18,522 nucleotides of DNA from CAZRZN01 sp964604565 (GTDB taxonomy: Bacteria; Pseudomonadota; Alphaproteobacteria; Rhodobacterales; Rhodobacteraceae), in the NCBI GenBank assembly GCA_964604565.1, contig CAZRZN010000062.1, positions 1 through 18,522 of the forward strand, read 5' to 3'. The notes beneath the pieces are model-generated. The model did no database searches, was not told the origin of the DNA, and saw only the letters and a program-made list of their open reading frames with translations. A program made the position numbers and the translations under genes. This document shows positions 1-7,218 of the stretch, in pieces; within the stretch, counting starts at the first letter, position 1; each line of letters begins with the position of its first letter.

Positions 1-696
1 CATGTCGATCCCCACCTTGCCGAACACCCGCCGCTTGGCGGCCGCGACATAGGCGTTGCCCGGCCCGGTGATCTTGTCCACGGGCGCAATGCTCTCTGTC
101 CCGTAGGCCAGTGCGGCGATCGCCTGCGCGCCTCCGATCCGGTATATTTCGTCCACGCCCGCGATGCGCGCCGCCAGCAGCACCAGCGGGTTCACCACAC
201 CGTCCGGCGTCGGCACCGTTATCGCCAGCCTGTCGACGCCGGCAACCTTGGCAGGCACGGCGTTCATCAGAACCGAGGACGGATAAGACGCCAACCCGCC
301 CGGCACATACAGCCCCGCGGCAGAGACAGCCCCCCAACGCCAGCCCAGCGTCGCACCCTCCGGATCGGTCCAGGATTCATCGCTGGGCATCTGGCGGACA
401 TGATAGGCGCGAATGCGCTCCGCCGCGATTTCCAGCGCGTGCCGCTCCTTCTCGGGCACCTTGGCGCATTCCGCCGCGATTTCAGCCTCGGAAAAGCGCA
501 GACCATCGGCCGTCAGTGTCAAACGGTCGAATTTCGCCGTCAGTTCCAGCACGGCGGCATCGCCCCGGGCACGCACATCGGCGAGGATTCCCGATACGAC
601 GGCATCGACATCGGGACTGTCCTCGCGCTTGGCGCCCAGCAGCGCGGCAAAGGCGGTTTCGAAATCGTCCTGACGGGTATCGAGAAAGACAGGCAT
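1..696 (-). CDS. hisD: Histidinol dehydrogenase, N-terminal part (cut by window edge)
   Basis: HisD oxidises L-histidinol to L-histidine in two NAD-dependent steps, the last reactions of histidine biosynthesis, in the cytoplasm. The 232 codons visible start MPVFLDTRQDDFE and end in the middle of the protein. They include the family signature stretch around residues 210-225 (ITGPGNAYVAAAKRRVFG) and the preceding RIGGAQAIAALAYGT segment. The usual HisD is about 430 residues, so the zinc-binding and catalytic second half lies outside the window. The start at 696 is supported by a GGAGG ribosome binding site five bases upstream. The gene follows murA and a DUF2948 gene on the same strand, but a 236 bp gap separates it from the latter, so it may have its own promoter. 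The truncation is only the window boundary; the reading frame is open to base 1. Confidence 0.95.
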   Translation of the reverse strand, partial: MPVFLDTRQDDFETAFAALLGAKREDSPDVDAVVSGILADVRARGDAAVLELTAKFDRLTLTADGLRFSEAEIAAECAKVPEKERHALEIAAERIRAYHVRQMPSDESWTDPEGATLGWRWGAVSAAGLYVPGGLASYPSSVLMNAVPAKVAGVDRLAITVPTPDGVVNPLVLLAARIAGVDEIYRIGGAQAIAALAYGTESIAPVDKITGPGNAYVAAAKRRVFGKVGIDM

Positions 697-932
697 GGGA
701 CCCTCCGCTGCGTTCCGCGCGACATAGCCCGCGCGGCGTCCAGCCTCAAGCACCGCATCCGGGACGGCCCTCACACTTTGCGACCAAAAGGATTGCGGGC
801 CGTAACAAAAGGCTGTGTGCCCGTCCTGCCGGGCCGTGCCTTTCGCAGGTCACCATCAGACGGCGCCTTGAATGGTCCCTGATCGCCGGAACGCGCCAGC
901 ATGCCGGTGCAGGACGCGCCACACCGGCCCGG

Positions 933-1412
933 TCAGAGTCCGTGATCCGGCAGTTTCCGCGACGGTGCAATATAGGGGCGGGTCACATCCTTCAGCGATA
1001 CTTCCAACGCTTCGACCCGCGCGCTGAGAACCCCGTCACCGGCCAGCGTCAATACAACATGACCATCAGCATCGGCGCCCGGTTCGAATCCCACTGCAAG
1101 AACCTGCAGGATCATGTCCCTGTCCGACCGATCGACCCCCTGGCTGGCTACGCCAAGGACATTGTCGATCACCAGAAGCGCCTGCACCCGCTCAACCGGC
1201 CGTCCGAGGCGTCTGGCTGCCTTGACATCCTCCCAACGGATACGATTGACCAACAAGCCAAGCCGCCGTTTCTTCGGCTGCCAGCTGATTTCGGTCACCG
1301 GAAGGACAGCGTCCTGCAAGAGGCTGGAAATGATCTGCAAATCCTCGGCATCAAGGGCACCGAGGTTCAGCGGACGCTCCCCGCCATCTTCGAAACGGGC
1401 GTCTTCGCTCAT
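933..1412 (-). CDS. DUF2948 family protein
   Basis: A 159-residue soluble protein of unknown function. I recognise it as the DUF2948 family, which is largely confined to alphaproteobacteria and is commonly found between murA and hisD. No signal peptide or membrane segment is visible. The body is a mixed alpha/beta sequence with a conserved-looking block around residues 45-60 (QPKKRRLGLLVNRIRWED) and a second near residues 75-90 (ERVQALLVIDNVLGVAS). Its ATG overlaps the murA stop codon by four bases (ATGA, 1409-1412), so the two are almost certainly translated as a coupled pair. The conserved position next to a cell-wall gene is suggestive, but no function can be read from the sequence. Confidence 0.85.
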   Translation of the reverse strand: MSEDARFEDGGERPLNLGALDAEDLQIISSLLQDAVLPVTEISWQPKKRRLGLLVNRIRWEDVKAARRLGRPVERVQALLVIDNVLGVASQGVDRSDRDMILQVLAVGFEPGADADGHVVLTLAGDGVLSARVEALEVSLKDVTRPYIAPSRKLPDHGL

Positions 1413-2680
1413 GCCACCTTGATCCGTTCGATCCGTGCCCCAAGGGCAGAAAGCTTGTCTTCGACATTCTCATACCCGCGGTCCAGATGATAGACCCGGT
1501 TCACGATGGTCTCTCCCTCCGCCGCCAAAGCGGCGAGGATCAGCGATACACTGGCGCGGAGATCGGTCGCCATGACCGGTGCACCGCGCAGCCGTTCGAC
1601 CCCGGTGACTGTCGCCGTTCCGCCCTGCACATCGATTTGCGCGCCCATGCGGATCAGTTCCGGAGCGTGCATGAACCTGTTCTCGAAGATCTTCTCCTCC
1701 AGCACCGACTGTCCGTCTGCCGTGCAAAGGAGCGCCATCATTTGCGCCTGAAGGTCGGTGGGGAACCCCGGGAAGGGTTCCGTTGTCACATCCACCGCAG
1801 CGACCGTGCCACTGCGCCTTGTGACCTTCAGCCCCTTGTGCGTCTCCTCGACAGAGATCCCCGCTGCGTCCAGCTTTTCACAAAACGCATGCAAGAGATC
1901 GATCCGGCCACCAAGGCAGGTGACCTCTCCGCCGCAGATCGCAGGTGCCAACATGTAGGTGCCCAGTTCGATCCGGTCGGTCACCACCTTGTGCGTTGCT
2001 CCGCCCAACCGGTCGACACCCTGAATGGTGATTGTCGATGTCCCCTCGCCTTCGATTTCGGCACCCATCCCGCGCAGGCACAGCGCAAGGTCGACGATCT
2101 CGGGCTCGCGCGCCGCATTCCTGAGCACGGTAGTGCCCTTGGCCAGAGTTGCCGCCATGAGCGCGTTCTCGGTCGCACCGACCGACACCAGCGGAAACAC
2201 CACCTCTCCACCGCGCAGCCCGCCGGCGGGCGCCTTGGCATGCACATAGCCGTCGCGCAGGTCCATCTCGGCGCCCATTGCCTCCATCGCGCGCAGATGC
2301 AGATCCACGGGACGCGCCCCGATGGCGCAGCCGCCGGGCAGCGACACTTCGGCATAGCCATGGCGCGCCAGCAGTGGCCCAAGCACAAGGATCGAGGCGC
2401 GCATCTTGCGCACGATATCGTATTCCGCCCGCTGCGAGGTCGCCCCATGCGAGGACATGGCCAGCACACGGCCATCGGCCAGCGTCGACACTTCGGCCCC
2501 GAGGGAGCGCAGCAGTTCCGCCATCGTCCGGATGTCCGAAAGCCTTGGCGCATTTGTCAGTGTCAGCGGCTCTTCGCTGAGCAGGGTGGCGGGCATCAGC
2601 GTCAGACACGCATTCTTGGCGCCCGCAATGGGAATGTCCCCGTTCAGCGGGCCATTGCCCGTCACCACAATCGAATCCAT
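1409..2680 (-). CDS. murA: UDP-N-acetylglucosamine 1-carboxyvinyltransferase
   Basis: MurA transfers enolpyruvate from phosphoenolpyruvate to UDP-N-acetylglucosamine, the first committed step of peptidoglycan synthesis, in the cytoplasm. The 423-residue length fits the family (about 420). The active-site loop LPGGCAIGARPVDLH carries the catalytic cysteine at residue 118, so the enzyme should be of the fosfomycin-sensitive type; resistant forms have Asp here. The N-terminal substrate-binding segment (GDIPIAGAKNACL, residues 14-26) and the C-terminal DRGYE block are intact. The open frame extends far upstream, but the start MDSIVVTGNGPLNGDI matches the usual MurA N-terminus and follows the stop of the small upstream gene by 7 bp. 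It is cotranscribed with that gene and with the DUF2948 gene, which it overlaps by four bases. Confidence 0.97.
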   Translation of the reverse strand: MDSIVVTGNGPLNGDIPIAGAKNACLTLMPATLLSEEPLTLTNAPRLSDIRTMAELLRSLGAEVSTLADGRVLAMSSHGATSQRAEYDIVRKMRASILVLGPLLARHGYAEVSLPGGCAIGARPVDLHLRAMEAMGAEMDLRDGYVHAKAPAGGLRGGEVVFPLVSVGATENALMAATLAKGTTVLRNAAREPEIVDLALCLRGMGAEIEGEGTSTITIQGVDRLGGATHKVVTDRIELGTYMLAPAICGGEVTCLGGRIDLLHAFCEKLDAAGISVEETHKGLKVTRRSGTVAAVDVTTEPFPGFPTDLQAQMMALLCTADGQSVLEEKIFENRFMHAPELIRMGAQIDVQGGTATVTGVERLRGAPVMATDLRASVSLILAALAAEGETIVNRVYHLDRGYENVEDKLSALGARIERIKVA

Positions 2681-2687
2681 GCCTGTC

Positions 2688-2894
2688 TCAGTCCTCGCTC
2701 GACGGGTTGCCCTGATCCTCGGAGGCGTCTCCGGCGCCTTGTTGGCGCGCACGGGCCTGCGCCTTGCGCCGGGCAAGGTTGGCCTTGAGCGCAGCCTTGA
2801 GGCGCGCGTCGCGCGTCTCGGCCTTGGCGTTCTCACGTTGTCTGTCTTGACGCTCCATGGCGCGGGTGTATCGCAGGCGCGATACCGGGTCCAT
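2688..2894 (-). CDS. Small basic hypothetical protein upstream of murA
   Basis: A predicted 68-residue protein with very high Arg/Lys/Ala/Gln content and a long charged helix (about residues 15-50, rich in RQDRQRENAKAETRD and KANLARRKAQARAR), ending in an acidic tail. There is no signal peptide or membrane segment. Its stop codon is 7 bp before the murA start, so it is likely the first gene of the murA operon. Similar short, charged, uncharacterised proteins sit in front of murA in related Rhodobacteraceae, as far as I recall. The start is uncertain: the ATG at 2894 gives 68 residues, an internal ATG at 2858 gives 56, and neither has a good ribosome binding site. The function is unknown. Confidence 0.65.
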   Translation of the reverse strand: MDPVSRLRYTRAMERQDRQRENAKAETRDARLKAALKANLARRKAQARARQQGAGDASEDQGNPSSED

Positions 2895-3105
2895 AGCGGG
2901 CCATGCGTCCCGGCCCGCGGCAGTCGAATTTTTCCCAAAGTCCCCTTGCGTGGTTTCCCATTAAGGTCTAATAGCCCGCCACACGGCCTGAGACCGCTTA
3001 GCGAAATGCCCCATTGGGGCGCGGTGGACAGGCCTTGATGTTCGACGGGCCCAGCCAGTGCCCGCTTGTATCGGGATCTACCCCGGCCGAGCCATCTGGA
3101 AAAGT

Positions 3106-3180
3106 GCTGTGGTAGCTCAGTGGTAGAGCACACCCTTGGTAAGGGTGAGGTCGAGAGTTCAATCCTCTCTCACAGCACCA
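3106..3180 (+). tRNA. tRNA-Thr (anticodon GGT)
   Basis: A complete cloverleaf can be folded by eye. The acceptor stem pairs GCTGTGG with TCACAGC (last pair G-U). The D arm contains AGCTCAGTGGTAGAGC. The anticodon stem CACCC/GGGTG holds the loop TTGGTAA, giving anticodon GGT, which reads ACC and ACT threonine codons. The T arm is GAGAG-TTCAATC-CTCTC. The discriminator base A and an encoded CCA (3178-3180) finish the gene. It stands alone between the murA and katG units. No clear promoter or T-run terminator is visible around it. Confidence 0.97.
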
Positions 3181-3405
3181 TTCTCTCTGGACCCGCACAA
3201 CGCGTTTTCAAACCCAAATCTTTGGACATATTTCGACGTTGGGCAGCACGACTGTCTCCGTGCCGGTTTTCGCACGCCATTCTCCAAGAATCCGGCAGAG
3301 GCGTCTTGCCTACAAGACGCAGGCGCAACCCCGGGAACACACGGTCGATGTGCCCCGGGATCGCGACAGCCCGGTGACCAACCCTTCGGTCCCCACTGTC
3401 CAGAC

Positions 3406-3434
3406 AAAAAGGCGCCCCGGTTTCCCGGAGCGCC
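3406..3434 (-). terminator. Rho-independent terminator of katG
   Basis: Read on the minus strand, a 10-bp GC-rich stem (GGCGCTCCGG pairing with CCGGGGCGCC, one G-U pair) closes a GAAA tetraloop and is followed at once by TTTTT. It lies 34 bp after the katG stop codon and points in the direction of katG. This is a textbook intrinsic terminator. Confidence 0.93.
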
Positions 3435-3468
3435 AAATCAGGTTCAGGCGGCTGTTCAGACCCCGCGA

Positions 3469-5529
3469 TCAAGCGACGTCGAAACGGTCCGCGTCCATCA
3501 CCTTGGTCCAGGCCGCAACGAAATCCTTGACGAATTTCCCTGCATTGTCGCTCTGGGCGTAGACCTCGGCCAGGGCGCGCAGCTCCGAGTTCGAGCCAAA
3601 CACCAGATCCACGCGGGTGCCCGTATGAACGATCTCACCGGTCTTGCGGTCCTTGCCCTCGTAGACGCCGTCCTTGGCCGACTTTTCCCATGCCACGCCC
3701 ATGTCGAGCAGTTTGGTGAAAAAGTCATTGGACAGCACGCCGACGCGGTCGGTGAACACGCCATGAGACGCGTCGCCATGGTTCGCCCCAAGCACACGAA
3801 GACCCCCGATCAGCACGGTCATCTCAGGCGCGGTGAGGTTAAGCAATTGCGCCCGATCCACCATCATCGCTTCTTCTGAGACCGAGAATTCGGTCTTTGC
3901 ATAGTTGCGGAAGGCATCCATCTTCGGCTCCAGCGGCTCGAAAGACTCCGCGTCCGTCAACTCCTGGGTGGTATCGGCCCGCCCGGGCGTGAACGGCACG
4001 TCCACGGCAAAACCGGCATCCTTTGCCGCCTTTTCGACTGCCGCGGTTCCGCCCAGCACAATCAGGTCCGCCAGCGACACGGTCTTGCCACCCTTCGCGT
4101 CAAAGGCCGCCTTGACGCCTTCCAACGCGCTCAGAGCCTTGGCCAGCGCCTCTGGTTCATTGACCTCCCAATCCTTTTGCGGTGCCAGCGCGATGCGCGC
4201 GCCGTTGGCGCCCCCGCGCTTGTCCGACCCGCGGAAGGTCGAGGCAGAGGCCCAGGCCGTCTTGACCAGTTCCGAAACGCTCAAGCCGCAGTCCAGCAGC
4301 ATGCCCTTCAGCTCCGCAACATCTCCGGCGTCCAGTGCGGGTCCTACGGAAGCCGGGATCGGGTCCTGCCAGATCAGGTCTTCGGACGGCACGTCCTCAC
4401 CCAGATACAGCGCCTTCGGCCCCATGTCGCGGTGCGTCAGCTTGAACCACGCGCGCGCAAAAGCATCCGCGAACTCTTCGGGGTTTTCGTGGAACCGGCG
4501 TGAGATCTTTTCATAGGCGGGGTCCATGCGCATCGCCATGTCGGCGGTGGTCATCATCACCGTCACCTTGTTGCCGGATCCATCGACCTGCGGCGCGTGA
4601 TCGCCGTCCTTCAGCTCCTTTGGATGCCACTGGTTGGCGCCCGCTGGCGATTGAACCAGTTCCCATTCGTAGCCGAACAGCAGGTCAAAGTAGCCGTTGT
4701 CCCATTTGGTCGGGTTGGCCGTCCACGGCCCTTCGATCCCGCTGGTGATCGCGTCGACACCCTTGCCGGACTTGAAGCTCGACAGCCAGCCAAGGCCCTG
4801 CGCTTCAAGCGCGCCACCCTCGGGCTCGACACCCACATGCGCGGCGTCGCCGGCGCCATGCGCCTTGCCAAAGGTGTGCCCACCTGCGGTCAGCGCAACG
4901 GTTTCCTCATCGTTCATCGCCATGCGGGCAAACGTCTCGCGGATGTCTTGCGCCGAACCCAGTGGATCGGGGTTGCCGTCCGGTCCTTCGGGATTGACGT
5001 AGATCAGGCCCATCTGCACCGCGGCAAGCGGATCCTCAAGATCGCGGTCGCCGGAATAGCGGCTCAGTTCGTGGTCGGTCGTGGCCAGCCATTCGTCCTC
5101 CGCACCCCAGTAGACGCCTTCCTCCGGCTGCCAGACATCGGCGCGGCCGCCACCAAAGCCAAAGACCGGGCCACCCATGGATTCGATCGCCACATTGCCT
5201 GTCAGAACGAAGAGATCCGCCCAGGAAATCTTGTTCCCGTATTTCTGCTTGATCGGCCAGAGCAGGCGACGCGCCTTGTCCAGGTTGCCGTTGTCCGGCC
5301 AGCTGTTGAGAGGAGCGAACCGCTGCATCCCGGTTCCCGCACCNNNNNNNNNNNNNNNNNNNNNNNNNNNNNNNNNNNNNNNNNNNNNNNNNNNNNNNNN
5401 NNNNNNNNNNNNNNNNNNNNNNNNNNNNNNNNNNNNNNNNNNNGGCCACCAGTCTGCATTGTCCCGCAACCCGAAGGTCGCGCCGTGCATGACCGGGCAT
5501 TTGCCGCCTGCGATATCGTTACCGTCCAT
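3469..5529 (-). CDS. katG: Catalase-peroxidase (interrupted by an assembly gap)
   Basis: KatG is a bifunctional haem enzyme that removes hydrogen peroxide by catalase and peroxidase activity. The visible sequence starts MDGNDIAGGKCPVMHG, typical for the family, and contains the proximal haem ligand region (TAGGHTFGKAHG). Two members of the Met-Tyr-Trp adduct are present: Tyr in MGLIYVNPEG and Met in FARMAMND. The distal Arg-Trp-His segment, which carries the third adduct residue Trp, falls in the run of 100 N at 5344-5443 and cannot be seen. The C-terminal second haem-like domain is complete. A GGGAG ribosome binding site precedes the ATG at 5529, and a strong terminator follows. The gene is divergent from oxyR, the expected peroxide-sensing activator. 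The length in the assembly (686 with X) is below the usual 720-740, which the gap explains. Confidence 0.96.
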   Translation of the reverse strand: MDGNDIAGGKCPVMHGATFGLRDNADWWXXXXXXXXXXXXXXXXXXXXXXXXXXXXXXXXXXGAGTGMQRFAPLNSWPDNGNLDKARRLLWPIKQKYGNKISWADLFVLTGNVAIESMGGPVFGFGGGRADVWQPEEGVYWGAEDEWLATTDHELSRYSGDRDLEDPLAAVQMGLIYVNPEGPDGNPDPLGSAQDIRETFARMAMNDEETVALTAGGHTFGKAHGAGDAAHVGVEPEGGALEAQGLGWLSSFKSGKGVDAITSGIEGPWTANPTKWDNGYFDLLFGYEWELVQSPAGANQWHPKELKDGDHAPQVDGSGNKVTVMMTTADMAMRMDPAYEKISRRFHENPEEFADAFARAWFKLTHRDMGPKALYLGEDVPSEDLIWQDPIPASVGPALDAGDVAELKGMLLDCGLSVSELVKTAWASASTFRGSDKRGGANGARIALAPQKDWEVNEPEALAKALSALEGVKAAFDAKGGKTVSLADLIVLGGTAAVEKAAKDAGFAVDVPFTPGRADTTQELTDAESFEPLEPKMDAFRNYAKTEFSVSEEAMMVDRAQLLNLTAPEMTVLIGGLRVLGANHGDASHGVFTDRVGVLSNDFFTKLLDMGVAWEKSAKDGVYEGKDRKTGEIVHTGTRVDLVFGSNSELRALAEVYAQSDNAGKFVKDFVAAWTKVMDADRFDVA
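5344..5443. other. Assembly gap (100 N) inside katG
   Basis: Exactly 100 undetermined bases, a customary placeholder for a gap of unknown size. It falls between a DWWP motif near the KatG N-terminus and GAGTGMQRFAP. In other KatG proteins these blocks are separated by about 80 residues, so the true gap is probably near 240 bp rather than 100. Confidence 0.98.
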
Positions 5530-5682
5530 GATGTTCTCCCTTGTTCAAAATGCTGGGGCAGAGATTGCATCCGCCCCGCATGGTCAATTCTGTCGCCCGC
5601 GCACCACGGACGTCCTGAGCGGCGCTCAATGTGAGATCACCCACAGAGGCAATCACGATTTGAGCGACTCGCCCGCGTAACC

Positions 5683-5695
5683 TAGAATCTTTCTA
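5683..5695. promoter_or_regulatory. Candidate OxyR (LysR-type) box between katG and oxyR
   Basis: The 224 bp between katG and oxyR turn AT-rich near oxyR. TAGAA-TCT-TTCTA is a perfect inverted repeat with the T-N11-A form expected of a LysR-family binding site. It lies about 154 bp upstream of the katG start and 59 bp upstream of oxyR. A second AT-rich stretch with ATA-N11-TAT spacing (5709-5725) may be another half-site pair. The assignment to OxyR rests on position and pattern only. Confidence 0.45.
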
Positions 5696-5739
5696 ACAAA
5701 GCATTCCGATATGTTTAAGTTGTATTTTCTCATAACCCC

Positions 5740-5745
5740 TATAAC
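5740..5745 (+). promoter_or_regulatory. Possible -10 box of oxyR
   Basis: TATAAC lies only 8 bp before the oxyR ATG. If used, transcription would start at or within a few bases of the start codon, giving a leaderless or near-leaderless message. No convincing -35 box is seen at 16-18 bp spacing, as expected if an activator helps. The bases before the ATG are pyrimidine-rich with no Shine-Dalgarno sequence. Confidence 0.35.
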
Positions 5746-5753
5746 TTTTCCCT

Positions 5754-6644
5754 ATGAAAAATCTGACCCTCCGGCAACTCCGCTATTTTGAGGCCCTTGC
5801 AAGGCATGGCCATTTCGGGCGCGCCGCCGCGGCCTGTTCCATCTCGCAGCCGGCCCTATCCGTGCAGATCCGCGACCTCGAGGCGGATCTGGGCGCCCCA
5901 TTGTTCGAACGGTCGGCCCGTCAGGTCCGGTTGACCACCCTTGGCGAGGCCTGCCTTGCCCGTGCGGTCGGCATTCTTCGCGCCGTGGATGAGTTGGATG
6001 ATCTGGCACGCGCCGCGCAGGGTGACCTTGTGGGGCGCTTGCGGCTGGGCGTAATCCCGACCGTCGCACCCTATCTGCTGCCCAGATTGTTCGGACGCAT
6101 GGCCGACAACCACGCGGGGATCGACATTCACATCCGAGAGACCCTGACACCGCGGCTGACGCAGGAATTGCATCAGGGCAAGATCGACGCAGCAATTCTT
6201 GCCTTGCCAGCATCCGAACCCGGACTGGAAGAGATTGCACTGTTCGACGAGGCCTTTGTCTTCGTCCGGCCCATAGCCGACGCCGACAGGCCCGTGCCAG
6301 ACGGTGAAGCCCTCCAGAAAATGCGTTTGCTGTTGCTTGAAGAAGGCCACTGCTTTCGTGATCAGGCGCTCAGCTTTTGCAACATGCACACGGCCCTCCC
6401 CCGGGATGGCCTCGACGGAAGTTCGCTGACCACATTGGTCCAGATGGTCGGCGCAGGCCTGGGAGTCACGCTGATCCCGGAAATGGCGGTTTCAGTGGAG
6501 ACCCGCTCCGCCGCCGTGTCGGTGGTGCGTTTCGGCGATCCGCAGCCGTCACGCACAATCGGCATGGTCTGGCGCAAGTCCAGCCCGCTGTCGGATCAAT
6601 TCCTGCGCATCGCAGAGACAGTCCGCACCTCCGCGGCGGCCTGA
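5754..6644 (+). CDS. oxyR: LysR-type hydrogen peroxide sensor OxyR
   Basis: OxyR is a cytoplasmic transcription factor that senses hydrogen peroxide through a reversible disulfide and activates antioxidant genes such as katG. The 296-residue protein has an N-terminal winged helix-turn-helix (residues 1-60, with AACSISQPALSVQIRDLEA) and a C-terminal LysR substrate-binding-like domain. The redox pair is clear: GHCFRDQALSFC places cysteines at 200 and 209, matching Cys199 and Cys208 of the E. coli protein in spacing and context. The start MKNLTLRQLRYFEALA is the usual one. The gene is divergent from katG, which supports the assignment. No Shine-Dalgarno sequence precedes the ATG. Two other cysteines (28 and 67) lie in the DNA-binding region and linker. 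Confidence 0.95.
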   Translation: MKNLTLRQLRYFEALARHGHFGRAAAACSISQPALSVQIRDLEADLGAPLFERSARQVRLTTLGEACLARAVGILRAVDELDDLARAAQGDLVGRLRLGVIPTVAPYLLPRLFGRMADNHAGIDIHIRETLTPRLTQELHQGKIDAAILALPASEPGLEEIALFDEAFVFVRPIADADRPVPDGEALQKMRLLLLEEGHCFRDQALSFCNMHTALPRDGLDGSSLTTLVQMVGAGLGVTLIPEMAVSVETRSAAVSVVRFGDPQPSRTIGMVWRKSSPLSDQFLRIAETVRTSAAA

Positions 6645-6706
6645 ATTGACGCCATGCCCAACTGCTCATCCCGGCCGATCATTTGACGTTTTGCGATTTT
6701 TTGAAG

Positions 6707-6767
6707 CCTGATATACCCAGCAACTCGACCAGAATTCCAGTATCCTGACATACCCACAAAGAACTCG
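6707..6767. repeat. Imperfect direct repeat (two copies)
   Basis: CCTGATATACCCA followed by AACTCG (6707-6727) recurs as CCTGACATACCCA followed by AACTCG (6744-6767). The two halves are spaced slightly differently within each copy. The copies start 37 bp apart, downstream of oxyR. The role is unknown; binding sites or a local duplication are possible. Confidence 0.5.
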
Positions 6768-6908
6768 TCGCAAGCCTTGGGAAACCAAAACACGTTCTGA
6801 ATGCGCTCTCACCCACGGACCGTCGCAATGGCCGCCGACCAGTCCGCCACATGCAGTCCGGCCCAACCCGGCAAACACCCCCCGAATGCTGGCGTCACCA
6901 CGGGCCAT

Positions 6909-6938
6909 AATGGACATGAAACCGCATTTTCATCCATT
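6909..6938. repeat. Inverted repeat with 11 paired bases
   Basis: AATGGA-CA-TGAAA pairs with TTTCA-TCCATT around a six-base loop (CCGCAT), leaving a two-base bulge. No T-run follows on either strand, so it is not an ordinary terminator. It could be an operator or part of a structured RNA. Confidence 0.45.
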
Positions 6939-7218
6939 GCTCCGCACGCGACTTCATTCGTTCGGCCCCTCCACCCCGTGGAACGGCCAAAATTGCCCGC
7001 CCATTGGCTCACAGAACTGCCTTGGCTCGCCAAGACTTCACATGAGGGGGCTTGAGCAAGATTCTGATTTCAATATTTCTTTTTGACATTTGGGGGCGAT
7101 AGCATCCAGCAGGCCGCCGGCCCGCAAACATTAAGGACATCTCCACCTGGTCCTGTCCAATCATGTGCAGGGCAGAGCACGCTTGTGGACGCGGTCAGGC
7201 GTTTGCCTTTTGGCCCGC

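Larger units (their letters stand above)
6645..7218. other. Non-coding stretch between oxyR and tdh
   Basis: No convincing gene is found in these 574 bp. The longest open frame (6801-7055, plus) has no ribosome binding site and an unconvincing composition. Two local structures stand out and are listed separately: an imperfect direct repeat near 6707-6767 and an inverted repeat at 6909-6938. Both flanking genes end here (oxyR on plus, tdh on minus), and no strong terminator is visible for either. Confidence 0.6.

Noticed and set aside
697..932. Possible small gene between the DUF2948 gene and hisD
   Set aside because: The only frames here are Arg-rich and overlap neighbouring genes; no start with a ribosome binding site is seen.
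111..1490. 459-codon plus-strand ORF
   Set aside because: It runs antisense through hisD and the DUF2948 gene and consists largely of Arg/Pro/Ala low-complexity sequence.
1487..2788. 433-codon plus-strand ORF
   Set aside because: It is antisense to murA, has a composition rich in His, Arg and Gln typical of high-GC shadow frames, and shows no recognisable domain.
2998..3198. Minus-strand ORF of 66 codons with the phrase SRPHPYQGCALPLSY
   Set aside because: It is the antisense translation of tRNA-Thr, a well-known source of false proteins in databases.
3469..5529. KatG deletion or frameshift
   Set aside because: The shortening coincides exactly with the 100-N assembly gap, and both flanks stay in one frame, so there is no evidence of a broken gene.
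6801..7055. 84-codon plus-strand ORF downstream of oxyR
   Set aside because: It has no ribosome binding site, no recognisable motif and no sign of coding bias, so I treat the region as non-coding.
7198..7218. Terminator hairpin downstream of tdh (AGGC-GTTT-GCCT)
   Set aside because: The stem has only four pairs, and the short T-run follows it on the plus strand, the wrong direction for tdh.
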